A stretch of 64,000 bases of DNA. Origin: an uncultured bacterium. GTDB lineage: Bacteria > Cyanobacteriota > Vampirovibrionia > Gastranaerophilales > Gastranaerophilaceae. The notes beneath the pieces were generated by a model, which saw nothing but the letters and a program-made list of their open reading frames with translations, did no database searches and was not told the origin of the DNA. Below are positions 7,776 through 16,483 of this stretch, piece by piece (positions within the stretch are counted from its first letter, which is position 1; every line of letters begins with the position of its first letter). The DNA lies in assembly GCA_948684385.1 (NCBI GenBank), contig CAPQCU010000009.1, positions 16,008 through 80,007 on the forward strand, read 5' to 3'. The position numbers and the translations under genes are program-made.

Positions 7776-10352
7776 ATGGCGATAAATCCTGTTTCAAATA
7801 TTGATAATACTAAGTCTCATGTTCCTTATAAAGACGCAAAAGGAACAGTAAAAACTGACGGCTATGTTAGACCGCTTCCACCGGAAGGGCATCTTATTCA
7901 CGATTCTTTACTTACAGCTCCAAAGTACTTCTTAAAAGATATTGCTTACGATTTTAAAGCTGTAAAAGACGGGTTTGACGGCAATGCTAATGACCACCAG
8001 CTCGGAAGGCTTAACGATGTAGGGCTTAAGCTTGGCGGTATCGGAATTGCAACAGTACTTGCAGCAAGAACTAAAAATCCGATGGTTCGCATTATGGAAT
8101 ACGCAGGCTTGGGTGCTTTCTTAGCTTCGATGTCACTTTATCCAATGATTGCAATCAATACTCCATCAAGGCTTGTGCATGGTTTTGATATTGGTAAAGA
8201 ATATGTTGACGATCAGGGCAGAAAAAAAGCTGTGCTTCAAGATCCAAACTACATTCCTTTTGATATGTATCAAAAAGATTTTCCTGGTGAAGATTTAGAT
8301 ATAATCGGCGACAGGCTTGGAATTCCAAGAGACATTAAAAACCGCAATGATGTTGTTAAAGAACAGATGAGAAAAATTGCAATTCAAAACAATACTCTAT
8401 GGATGATGACAGCAGCAGTTGTACCGGTTATGTCAGCTTTGATTTGCGGAGGCTTAGAAAAAGTTATCGCTCCTGCACTTGAAAAAACAAGAAATGCAAA
8501 CTATAACGCTGCAATTACAAGAATGCTTCAACATACAGAAAATATGGGTGAAGATGCTGCAAGTATTCCTGCAAACCGCTTAAGCAAAGACGTTTCAAAA
8601 ATATTGGAAAACTACAAAGGCAAAGAACTTCCGGCTGCAGAGTTTGATAATTTAATGAAGCTTTTAACAAAAGATATGGATTATATTACAGCAGAAGGTA
8701 TTAAATCTGATTTGACTAATATCTTTATGACAGGAAGAAATGGTGAAAAATCATTTGTAATCGGAGAAAATCTTGCAGATCATTCTATAAATTCCAGAAT
8801 TATAAGTTCTATAAAAAACAATTTACCATCCAGAAATAAGGCTATTCTTGAAAGGGTATTTGTTCCGACTGAGTTAGAGCTTTTGGATATTATTAATTCG
8901 GAAGGTGCAAGAGAGTTGACAGAAGAGCAGATTCTTAATGTTAAGGGTAAATTAAAAAATCTGTTTGAACGCAAAATGGCAAATGAAACAAGTATGCCAA
9001 AAGAAGCTTTAAAAGCTTATCAGAATGAAATTTTAGAAAATATTTCAAAGAATATTCTTAAAAAAACACCTTCAAACTTTGTTAATGAAAAAAATATGCA
9101 GGATGTTGTTGATTTTGCAAAAGTGCTTGGCGAGTTCAAAGCTAACCAGAAAACTCTTGATAAGTGTAAATCATTCAAGGTTGAATATGCTCCTGAAACA
9201 GTTCTTGCACGCTCTTACGGTAAGTTTGAACAAACGCTGCTTGATGTACTCGGTATCAAGTACAAAGATTTAAAAGAAATGAGACGCTCAGACAAGTATG
9301 CAAAAGAAATTCTTGATAAAAAGCTTAGCGAGCTTGTAAAAGATGATGCAAAATATCAGAAAGCTGTGGAAAAACTTACAAAAGTTATTTCTGATATGGA
9401 AGTCAGCCTGAATGGTAAAGATGCAGATACATCACATCTTAAGGATTTGATTTCTGGTATTGAAAATAATTACAATAACACAGCAAAACGCTTGAATTCT
9501 ATCGGCAGATTTAAAAATACAGTGGACAAGCTTGTTAAAGAAGATGTTGCTTCGCTCTCTAACTCAATAGAGTCAAAACAAGACTTGTTTGATGTTCTTG
9601 ACGGAATTAAAAAAGACAAATTTGCCGGCTTTGATTACTGGGGTGAGACTGAAGCTAAACGCCTTGAGTATGCTAAATACAATGCAAAAGGTGTAGGCTC
9701 TTCTAAAAATCTGGAAATTTCAAGAATTATTGAAAGATATCAGGGTGCTAAAAACTCATTTAACAGAGTCCTTCATTTATTTGATGTCTATAAACGCCCG
9801 ATGCCTCAGGGAGAATACGAACAGGCAATTCTTAATGCAGGTAAAGAAGCTTTATTGAGCGGAACATCTTCAGAACACACAATGAAGTTGAATACAGTTA
9901 ACAATCCTACTTTCTACAAAGATATGATGCAGAGTATCTGGTCTAAAAACTTGCAGAAAGCTACTCAGGACGGACTTAATATTTCTCAGGATGTTGCATC
10001 AGGTGATGTTTCAGGAAGGTTGCAGAACTATATCCAGAGATTTAAAGACATTATGGGCAATAGCAATATTGACTTTACGAAACCTCAGCATATTCTGGAT
10101 GCCAAAGCACTTGAAAATTATACAAAATCTTCAAAAACCAGAATGGCTAAATTTAATCTTGTTGCACAAAATTCAGTTGATTTAGTTAAAAATGCAGCAG
10201 AAAGACAATATGGAAAACAAAAATGGCTTAGAATAGCTTCTGCAATAGGCGGAACAGTCTTTGGTACAGCTATTTTAACACAGTTTGCGTTCGGAAAAAT
10301 AAGAAACCCACATAATTTACAGAAGCAGGTGAGCGATGATGCAAATAACTAA
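7776..10352 (+). CDS. Unrecognised large membrane-associated helical protein (module gene 2)
   Basis: An 858-residue protein of unknown family. Hydrophobic stretches occur near residues 88-130 and 210-230 and at the extreme C-terminus (about 820-845, SAIGGTVFGTAILTQFAFG). Between them lies about 580 residues of charged, mostly helical sequence. No catalytic motif is visible. The start ATG follows the preceding stop by one base. The arrangement (membrane anchors at both ends, long helical middle) suggests a structural or scaffolding role, but that is inference. It overlaps the GH13 gene by 17 bases. Confidence 0.75.
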   Translation: MAINPVSNIDNTKSHVPYKDAKGTVKTDGYVRPLPPEGHLIHDSLLTAPKYFLKDIAYDFKAVKDGFDGNANDHQLGRLNDVGLKLGGIGIATVLAARTKNPMVRIMEYAGLGAFLASMSLYPMIAINTPSRLVHGFDIGKEYVDDQGRKKAVLQDPNYIPFDMYQKDFPGEDLDIIGDRLGIPRDIKNRNDVVKEQMRKIAIQNNTLWMMTAAVVPVMSALICGGLEKVIAPALEKTRNANYNAAITRMLQHTENMGEDAASIPANRLSKDVSKILENYKGKELPAAEFDNLMKLLTKDMDYITAEGIKSDLTNIFMTGRNGEKSFVIGENLADHSINSRIISSIKNNLPSRNKAILERVFVPTELELLDIINSEGARELTEEQILNVKGKLKNLFERKMANETSMPKEALKAYQNEILENISKNILKKTPSNFVNEKNMQDVVDFAKVLGEFKANQKTLDKCKSFKVEYAPETVLARSYGKFEQTLLDVLGIKYKDLKEMRRSDKYAKEILDKKLSELVKDDAKYQKAVEKLTKVISDMEVSLNGKDADTSHLKDLISGIENNYNNTAKRLNSIGRFKNTVDKLVKEDVASLSNSIESKQDLFDVLDGIKKDKFAGFDYWGETEAKRLEYAKYNAKGVGSSKNLEISRIIERYQGAKNSFNRVLHLFDVYKRPMPQGEYEQAILNAGKEALLSGTSSEHTMKLNTVNNPTFYKDMMQSIWSKNLQKATQDGLNISQDVASGDVSGRLQNYIQRFKDIMGNSNIDFTKPQHILDAKALENYTKSSKTRMAKFNLVAQNSVDLVKNAAERQYGKQKWLRIASAIGGTVFGTAILTQFAFGKIRNPHNLQKQVSDDANN

Positions 10353-12093
10353 GATTATGCCTATTAACTTTAGAGCTGCTGCATTGGAGCAAGCTCCTCA
10401 AACAAAACCGGAAAACAAGCAAGCGGTTGATACCGGTGCAACATCAAAGTATCTTGATAATTTAGCTTTGATGAACGCAGCTGCGGTAAAAAAAGTTGAT
10501 TTAACTTCTGCAAAAACAGAACCTTATAAAAATAATTTGCGCTCAATGATTAGAAATAATGAATCTGTAATGATGGCAATTGTTCCAAGAACATTCACTG
10601 CTCAGGATTTGAACGGAGATGATAAAGTTACATTATCAACAGGTGAAAAAGTCGGAACATTCTTAAGCGCGATTTCAAGGCTGGATGAACTCAAAGAAGA
10701 CGGTATAAATACTCTTCACATTCTTCCAATTCATCCAACCGGTAAAAAGAATGCAATGGGTACAGCAGGTTCACTATATTCTCCTGCAAAATATGTAACA
10801 GACGAAGGCGACCTTGCAATTGATCCGATGATTATTGAACAAGACGATCCGAGAAGCCCGAATGAACAGTTTAAAGCTTTTATAGACGAATGCCACAAGC
10901 GAGGTATAAAAGTTATGCTTGACCTTCCAAGCTGTGCGTCTGTTGATATGTTTGAAGCTGAACCGGATTTAATGGCTTACGGCAGAAACGGCGAAGATAA
11001 GACTCCTCAAGGATGGGCTGATATCAGAATGTTTGAGCCTTGGGCGGACGAAGCTAAAAGAACTTTAAACCCGAAATTATTGGAAATGCATAAACAGTAT
11101 GTAGATGCTTGTATTGATTTAGGTTTAGACGGTATCAGAGCTGACGTAGCCAGAGCGAAACCGCCTGAATTCTGGGATATTTTGATTAGATACTCTCACG
11201 ATAGAGACCCTGAATTTGCATGGCTTGCAGAAAGTTATACTTATGAATGCGCTTCACCAATGATTAACATGCCTTATGACAGGCCGGAAGATTTGTTAAA
11301 AGCAGGTTTTGACGAATACTACGGTCAGTATCACATCTTCCATGACTGGAGAAATGGTAAAGAGTTTAATGATTATGTTAAATTAAATCTTGATATGTCT
11401 CACAGGCTTCCGGCAGGAAAAAGTGTTATAGGTTCATTCCTGACTCACGATGACAGTTCTTCAATGATACACGGCGGTGAAAATTTCTGTAAATTAACTA
11501 CAGTTCTTCAAGCAACTATTCCAATGTGCAATCCTTATTTCATAGATGGTTTCCAGACCGGCGATTATTACGACTATAAATACAGAGATACAGATAATAT
11601 TGAAACTTACACCGGTAAAACATTGATGAATGAACACAGATACCGTCTTGCATTATTCAATCTCTCAAGGCAACCGGGCGGAGAATCTCCTGATATCGAA
11701 AGAGTCATGAAGGGTGTTCTCAATATGAGAAGTGAAAATCTGGATGTTCTTGCTGATAGAAACAGCAGCTTTATTGAGCTTGATAAACGTGAAGACAAAT
11801 ATGACCAGATAATTACTTATGCAAGACATAATAACGGTAAGACAATTCTTGTTGTGGCAAATAAAAACCCTAACAGAAATGTAACCGGTATAATTGAAAT
11901 TCCGGGATTAAAAGAAAGTCAAAAACTTGAAAATCTTGTTCCGGAATACGGTGACACAAGCGAATTTCAGGTTGAAGCAAATGAACTTAAGGTAAATTTA
12001 GCACCAGCAGATGCTTATGTGTTTGAAATTGATACACCGAACCTTGAACAAGACAGAAATGGTCACGCATTTAAACAAAAAGTTAACGATTAA
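10336..12093 (+). CDS. GH13 (alpha-amylase superfamily) enzyme, GlgE-like
   Basis: A 585-residue protein with a TIM-barrel GH13 domain. The expected catalytic triad is D270 in GIRADVARA, E299 in LAESYT and D372 in FLTHDD. Conserved region I reads DLPSCASVD instead of the usual DVVxNH, resembling maltosyltransferases such as GlgE more than classic amylases. A beta-sandwich-like C-terminal domain follows. Before the barrel is a 75-residue leader carrying MPINFRAA, a motif shared with other proteins here; there is no Sec signal peptide. Either ATG (10336 or 10339) could be the start. The substrate cannot be told from sequence. It is co-transcribed with the two membrane proteins upstream. Confidence 0.85.
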   Translation: MMQITKIMPINFRAAALEQAPQTKPENKQAVDTGATSKYLDNLALMNAAAVKKVDLTSAKTEPYKNNLRSMIRNNESVMMAIVPRTFTAQDLNGDDKVTLSTGEKVGTFLSAISRLDELKEDGINTLHILPIHPTGKKNAMGTAGSLYSPAKYVTDEGDLAIDPMIIEQDDPRSPNEQFKAFIDECHKRGIKVMLDLPSCASVDMFEAEPDLMAYGRNGEDKTPQGWADIRMFEPWADEAKRTLNPKLLEMHKQYVDACIDLGLDGIRADVARAKPPEFWDILIRYSHDRDPEFAWLAESYTYECASPMINMPYDRPEDLLKAGFDEYYGQYHIFHDWRNGKEFNDYVKLNLDMSHRLPAGKSVIGSFLTHDDSSSMIHGGENFCKLTTVLQATIPMCNPYFIDGFQTGDYYDYKYRDTDNIETYTGKTLMNEHRYRLALFNLSRQPGGESPDIERVMKGVLNMRSENLDVLADRNSSFIELDKREDKYDQIITYARHNNGKTILVVANKNPNRNVTGIIEIPGLKESQKLENLVPEYGDTSEFQVEANELKVNLAPADAYVFEIDTPNLEQDRNGHAFKQKVND

Positions 12094-12124
12094 AAATAGC
12101 AAACATTAAATATATGCGAAAAAA

Positions 12125-12152
12125 GAGACCGGTTCTGCCGGTCTCAAATTTT
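12125..12152. terminator. Bidirectional terminator between GH13 gene and the 54-aa gene
   Basis: GAGACCGG and CCGGTCTC form an 8-bp stem with a 5-base loop. T-rich sequence follows on the plus side and a run of six T follows when read on the minus strand, so it serves both converging genes. Confidence 0.88.
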
Positions 12153-12168
12153 TGTTTAAACAGGTAAC

Positions 12169-12333
12169 TTAACCTTGAAACGCACCTGCCTGCATTGAAG
12201 CTGCATAGTCCCAAACATTGCCTTTTTTTAATTTATCAGTCTCTGTTTCTTTTGGAGTGTTGTCCTGCTGCTGCATCCAAAAAGGTTTAACTCCGCTTGA
12301 ACTGTGAGCTCCGTCTACATTTGGTCCTGCCAT
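12169..12333 (-). CDS. Small conserved-looking 54-aa protein
   Basis: A 54-codon open frame beginning MAGPNVDGAHSSSG and ending AASMQAGAFQG. It has a clear ribosome-binding site (AAAGGACGG, about 7 bases before ATG), an upstream AATACTTTATAT element shared with two other small minus-strand genes, and a terminator just after the stop. Those signals, not homology, support it. It is hydrophilic with a WMQQQ segment and no membrane segment or signal peptide; I do not recognise a family. Confidence 0.7.
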   Translation of the reverse strand: MAGPNVDGAHSSSGVKPFWMQQQDNTPKETETDKLKKGNVWDYAASMQAGAFQG

Positions 12334-12385
12334 ATATTGCCGTCCTTTCTAAATATCATCTCATGTGTATAACGTTTGTATATAC

Positions 12386-12398
12386 ATATAAAGTATTT
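12386..12398 (-). promoter_or_regulatory. AATACTTTATAT element upstream of the 54-aa gene
   Basis: On the minus strand this reads AAATACTTTATAT, 52 bases before the start codon. The same 13 bases occur at 58958-58970, 59322-59334 and 37558-37570, always in the same orientation. It is probably a promoter core of a distinct class. Confidence 0.55.
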
Positions 12399-12449
12399 TT
12401 CTTCGGACGAATTTCAGTTTTTATAATAATCTTTACAAAAATTTACAAA

Positions 12450-12833
12450 TTAGTTTGCAAACATATCAAGTTTTTGTGCGAAACATGAATTATCTTGAGC
12501 ACAATCTTTTTGCAGGTATCTTGAAATCTTGCCTCTGTCTTTGAATAAAAGAACATAAGGAAGGTTTGGATAAATATGGTATTTTTTGTTAAAAGCTTTT
12601 GTATCGCTTGATGCAATATCTAAGGTTACAAAATTGTATTTTTTATCGTATCTTTGAGATAGAGCATCAAAAGTTTGTTTAACTTTGTCTATATCGTCAG
12701 CCCATGACGCATAAACAAGCAGCGCCATTGGTTTAGAGTCGTTTGAAGCTTCTTCATAACTCATTGCGTTAGTTTTGTTTGCACTAAAAAGGATAATTGT
12801 TAGTAAAAATAATAATGATAAAACTTTTTTCAT
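12450..12833 (-). CDS. Exported thioredoxin-fold protein without CxxC
   Basis: A 127-residue protein with a Sec signal peptide (MKKVLSLLFLLTIILFSA, cleavage likely near NA-MS). The mature part has a thioredoxin-like pattern: ALLVYASWADDIDKV, then FVTLDIAS and a probable cis-proline region PNLPYVLLF. The position of the WCxxC redox motif reads WADDI, so it cannot act as a disulfide oxidoreductase. An upstream ATG at 12881 is rejected: it would start inside the fabI terminator, whereas AGGAAA lies just before 12833. It may be a periplasmic binding or scaffold protein. Confidence 0.75.
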   Translation of the reverse strand: MKKVLSLLFLLTIILFSANKTNAMSYEEASNDSKPMALLVYASWADDIDKVKQTFDALSQRYDKKYNFVTLDIASSDTKAFNKKYHIYPNLPYVLLFKDRGKISRYLQKDCAQDNSCFAQKLDMFAN

Positions 12834-12860
12834 ATAAACATTTCCTATCTTTTGTATAAA

Positions 12861-12890
12861 AAGGCGGATTTGCTTTAGCAAATCCGCCTT
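12861..12890 (-). terminator. Terminator after fabI
   Basis: AAGGCGGATTTGC pairs with GCAAATCCGCCTT around a short loop, followed by TTTTT on the minus strand. It separates fabI from the exported thioredoxin-fold gene. Confidence 0.9.
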
Positions 12891-12901
12891 AATAGAACTA
12901 A

Positions 12902-13702
12902 TTATTCTGCTTTAGATATAACATCCATTTCTTCTGAAGAAGCGTAAGCTGAGTGGCAGCCGCAGTCACAGTAGATAACTTCGCCTGTTGTACCGCTTGA
13001 TAGGTCAGAAGCTAAGTATAAACCAGCTTTACCTACATCTTCAAGAGAAACATTTCTTTTCATTGGAGCTCTCATTGTAGCAGCTTTAAGCATTTTTGAG
13101 AAACCTGCAATACCCATAGAAGCAAGAGTTTTTACAGGACCTGATGATAAGCAGTTAACTCTGATACCTTTAGCACCTAAATCAACAGCTAAGAATCTCA
13201 TAGCAGATTCTAATGCAGCTTTAGCAACGCCCATTACGTTGTAGCTTGGAACAGAAAGAACAGAGCCAAGATATGTAAGAGCAAAGATTGAGCTGCCTTC
13301 GTTCATGATAGGTTCTGCGTGTCTGCAAACTCTAACGAGTGAGTAAGCACTTACGCCTAGAGCGATATCCCAGCCTTCTTTAGAAGTATCAACAAATCTT
13401 CCCATCAAGTCTTCTTTTGGAGCGAAAGCTACTGCGTGAACAACGAAGTCTAATTTGCCGTAGATTTTTTCGCATTCTTTGAATACTGCTTCAACTTCTT
13501 CTTCTTTAGTAACGTCACAGCTCATGATTAGCTTAGCGTTCATTTCTTCTGCAATAGGGCGAACTCTTTTTTCCATAGCTTCGCCTGCATAAGTGAAAGC
13601 AATATCAGCGCCTTGTTCAAACAGCTGTTTTGCGATACCGTAAGCGATACCGTGAGTGTTTGAAACACCAAAAATTATACCTTTTTTACCTTTCATTAAC
13701 AT
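12902..13702 (-). CDS. fabI: Enoyl-ACP reductase (NADH)
   Basis: A 266-residue short-chain dehydrogenase-type enoyl-ACP reductase, the last reductive step of fatty acid elongation. The FabI catalytic set Y144, Y154 and K161 (Tyr-x6-Lys) matches E. coli Y146/Y156/K163 in spacing. The cofactor-binding start is IIFGVSNTHGIAYGIA, and SSGPVKTLASMGI is the usual C-terminal signature. GAGGAG 7 bases upstream supports the first ATG. It appears monocistronic, with its own terminator; no other fab genes are nearby. Confidence 0.96.
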   Translation of the reverse strand: MLMKGKKGIIFGVSNTHGIAYGIAKQLFEQGADIAFTYAGEAMEKRVRPIAEEMNAKLIMSCDVTKEEEVEAVFKECEKIYGKLDFVVHAVAFAPKEDLMGRFVDTSKEGWDIALGVSAYSLVRVCRHAEPIMNEGSSIFALTYLGSVLSVPSYNVMGVAKAALESAMRFLAVDLGAKGIRVNCLSSGPVKTLASMGIAGFSKMLKAATMRAPMKRNVSLEDVGKAGLYLASDLSSGTTGEVIYCDCGCHSAYASSEEMDVISKAE

Positions 13703-13786
13703 AATAAAACTCCTCTTTACCTAATCTACATGCCTAGTTTATCAAAAACAGGGGTAAAAGTAAAGTTATACTTACAAGTTTGGAAG

Positions 13787-13834
13787 AATGTCTACGTGTG
13801 TAGCACAATAAAAAGAGCTTGATTTCTCAAGCTC
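13787..13834 (-). terminator. Flagellin terminator with a repeated downstream element
   Basis: GAGCTTGA and TCAAGCTC (8-bp stem, 4-base loop) followed on the minus strand by TTTTTATT terminate the short flagellin gene. Immediately beyond is GTGCTACACACGTAGACATT, nearly identical to the sequence after another hairpin at 37444-37488. Confidence 0.8.
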
Positions 13835-13875
13835 ATATATAAGTACATATCCCAATCAACAACAAATTTAGTTTT

Positions 13876-14763
13876 TTATAATAAGTTTAAAGCTATACTT
13901 GGCGCCTGATTTGCGGTTGCAAGCAATGTTGCGGAAGCTTGCTGCAATATTTGCGCTTTGATATAGTTTGAAGATTCTTCTGCAATATCTGCATCTCTTA
14001 ATGTAGATAGAGAAGATGTTAAGTTTTCTGTCTGAACTCCGATTGATTCTGCTGCGGATTCAATTCTGTTCTGTGCAGCACCAAGAGTTGTGTTTCTTGC
14101 TGAAATTTGATTAATAACACTATCAATTTTATTCAGCATATCTTTTTGATTACCGGTAATTACTGAACCGTCATAACCGGAACAGAGCTTGGCTACGCTT
14201 TCAATGGTCGCATCCGGAGTATCTCCGAAATCTGTGAACAATGTTGCAACATGAGCATCTAAAAACAAATTTTTGCTAAGAGCAATCTGGCTGTCAGTAT
14301 CGCTATATAATCCGATTTGAAGAAAAACATCGTTTTTCATTGAGCCATCCATCATGCGAAGTCCGTTAAAATCACAGTTATTTGCAATACGGTCGATTTC
14401 TTCTAATCTTGCAGTAATTTCTGAGCTGATTGCTTTTAACGATTCAGAACCGTAAGTTCCGTTTGCAGCTTGCTCTGTTAAATCCCTCACACGCTGAAGG
14501 TGAGTAGAAATTAATGAATAGGTGTCTTCAAGGGTAGTCATCATGTCTGCTCCGGTTGCAGCATTATCTGCAGCTACATCAAGAGAACTTAATTGTTTTT
14601 TCCAGTTTATTGCAATTGAATAACCGGCAGCGTTGTCTGATGCGTGGTTAATTTTAAACCCGGTAGTCATTCTTTCAATAGAACGATTTAGCATGTTTGT
14701 CGCTGCATTCAGGTTACTTTGAACAATCAAAGACGACATGTTTGTATTAATTGTAAGAGTCAT
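13876..14763 (-). CDS. Flagellin (short form)
   Basis: A 295-residue flagellin. The N-terminal D0/D1 helices (INTNMSSLIVQSNLNAA and RMTTGFKINHASDNAAGYSI) and the C-terminal D1/D0 part (SSLSTLRDADIAEESSNYIK, ending NQAPSIALNLL) are intact. The central variable region is small, about 80 residues. It polymerises into the filament after export by the flagellar type III apparatus, none of whose genes are in the window. It is monocistronic with its own terminator. The upstream 200 bases hold a TATAAT on the minus strand at 14909-14914, implying a leader of about 140 bases. Confidence 0.95.
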   Translation of the reverse strand: MTLTINTNMSSLIVQSNLNAATNMLNRSIERMTTGFKINHASDNAAGYSIAINWKKQLSSLDVAADNAATGADMMTTLEDTYSLISTHLQRVRDLTEQAANGTYGSESLKAISSEITARLEEIDRIANNCDFNGLRMMDGSMKNDVFLQIGLYSDTDSQIALSKNLFLDAHVATLFTDFGDTPDATIESVAKLCSGYDGSVITGNQKDMLNKIDSVINQISARNTTLGAAQNRIESAAESIGVQTENLTSSLSTLRDADIAEESSNYIKAQILQQASATLLATANQAPSIALNLL

Positions 14764-14908
14764 TCCCTAACCTTTCTGACTCTGTGCAACTTAGAGGCTT
14801 TTAGGTTACCCGTTTACCCCTTTATCCCTGCACATTATTCCCTAATCAAGGCGAATTACATAAGCTCTCTTTTATTTATATATAACTCACATACCCTTGT
14901 ATACAAAC

Positions 14909-14914
14909 ATTATA
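14909..14914 (-). promoter_or_regulatory. Possible -10 box for the short flagellin
   Basis: TATAAT on the minus strand, 146 bases before the flagellin start; a -35 box is weak. No sigma-28 type GCCGATAA is evident. The long leader contains GGGATAAAGGGGTAAACGGG, part of a recurring intergenic GGGGTAAA motif. Confidence 0.35.
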
Positions 14915-14965
14915 GAATAACTCCATAAAATTTACACCATGACGTCTTGAGATTTTTACAATTAT

Positions 14966-15369
14966 TTACATTTTAAAAAGATTTAAAAATTTTTCAAAGC
15001 TTGGTGAAGGATTTATTTTTGCTTTTTTAACCGCATCCTGCAAACTTGTAATGAAACGTTCATTTGGAAATAAATTACCATAAGGTGTGAAAATTGTTTT
15101 TAAAGTAGTTTTTAAAGAATTTAAAACATATTTATCATTTGAGATTTCTTTAATAGTTTCAGCAAATGCTTCATCGTGAACAACCATATCTGCGTATGCA
15201 TTAATAGCTCCTTGTGCCTTATAAATAGCTTCATCTCTCCTTAAAGGGCGCGGTCCATACATGTAAGCACACTCTTTTTTATGTTTCTCGCTTCTTCTGC
15301 AGCTTTCTTTAATCCGTATATTACTTCATTTTTCCCATTAAAATTTATATTATTTACTGTTAAATTCAT
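14966..15369 (-). pseudogene. Frameshifted small gene with N-terminal NINFNG motif
   Basis: Two overlapping frames look like one broken gene. The upstream frame starts at ATG 15369, after a perfect GGAGG, and reads MNLTVNNINFNGKNEV...EEARNIKK before stopping at 15241. The downstream frame (to 14966) carries 98 residues beginning MYGPRPLRRDEAIYKAQ. They join smoothly if one A is added to the run of six A (15275-15280 as T on the plus strand), giving ...ARNIKKECAYMYGPRP..., about 134 residues. Real mutation, assembly error and transcriptional slippage are all possible. Function unknown; the protein is soluble and helical. Confidence 0.6.
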
Positions 15370-15436
15370 TTTTACCTCCAATATATTTAAACATCAAAAA
15401 TAGTTTTTTTGCTATTATATATTTATGGAGGTTTTT

Positions 15437-16480
15437 ATGACTAAGGTTTTAACAATTGGCAGTGCAACTATGGATGTGTTTGTAGAATGCGATGAAGCAA
15501 ATATCGTATCGGTTGCATCTAAGAACAAAAGTTCAGATTTTATGAGTTACCCTTACGGTGCTAAAATTGATATTTCCGGATTTTCCTCTAATGTCGGAGG
15601 AGGCGGGGTAAATACAGCATGCAATTTTGCAAATCTTGGTTTTGAGACTTCTGCTATATTTAAAATCGGTGAAGATATTTATTCTGACGGTGTTTTAGAA
15701 GCGTTTAAGGGTAGAAAAGTTAACCTTGAACATATTATTCAAAACAAGGAAACTTCTACAGGCTTTTCAATAATTCTCGTAAGTTTTCAGGGAGACAGAA
15801 CTGTTCTGGCTCATAGAGGTGCGAATGCTCAAATTATGGAAAGTGAAATTAATTTTAAAGCGATTAAAGATGCAGATTTCCTTTATGTTGCGCCTTTAAA
15901 CGGAGAGTCAAATAAAGTTTTGGAGCCGATTGTTGATTATGCGCATGAGCATGGCACAAAGATTTGTTTTAATGCAGGTACTACAAGTATTAAACGCGGG
16001 TTTGAACACATTAAACATATTCTTAAATCTGCGCATATCGTTGTTATGAATAAAGAAGAAGCTATGATGACAACAGGTATTCAGGTAAGACCTGATACAA
16101 AAACTGAAAAATTTTCGCATGACATAATTCATCGTGATATTAAGAAAATGCTTACAGAAATGAAAGTAATGGATTATCAGATAATTGTAATTACTGATGG
16201 CGGAAAAGGTGCTTACGCTTATGACGGTCAAAAATTTTATTTCTGTCCGACTTATCCGGCTCCTGTTGTTTCAACTCTTGGAGCGGGTGATGCGTTTGCT
16301 TCAACCTTCTGCGGGGCTTTGCAGAGAACTAATCTTAATGTTGGATTGTCATTAATGTACGCTTCTGTAAACTCATCAAGTGTTGTTTCCGAGTTTGGTG
16401 CAACTGAAGGGCTTATAACTTTTGAAGAAATTGAGGAAAAACTTGCACATAATTCCGAGTATACATATTTGGAAGGATAA
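15437..16480 (+). CDS. PfkB-family carbohydrate/nucleoside kinase
   Basis: A 347-residue ribokinase-like kinase. The N-terminal GGGGVNTACNFANLGF and the C-terminal GAGDAFASTFCGAL (anion hole and catalytic Asp) are typical of PfkB sugar and nucleoside kinases. The substrate is not evident from sequence. The ATG at 15425 is rejected because it overlaps the GGAGG at 15427-15431 that serves the ATG at 15437. It heads a plus-strand run with the nuclease gene 3 bases downstream. Confidence 0.9.
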   Translation: MTKVLTIGSATMDVFVECDEANIVSVASKNKSSDFMSYPYGAKIDISGFSSNVGGGGVNTACNFANLGFETSAIFKIGEDIYSDGVLEAFKGRKVNLEHIIQNKETSTGFSIILVSFQGDRTVLAHRGANAQIMESEINFKAIKDADFLYVAPLNGESNKVLEPIVDYAHEHGTKICFNAGTTSIKRGFEHIKHILKSAHIVVMNKEEAMMTTGIQVRPDTKTEKFSHDIIHRDIKKMLTEMKVMDYQIIVITDGGKGAYAYDGQKFYFCPTYPAPVVSTLGAGDAFASTFCGALQRTNLNVGLSLMYASVNSSSVVSEFGATEGLITFEEIEEKLAHNSEYTYLEG

Positions 16481-16483
16481 TTT

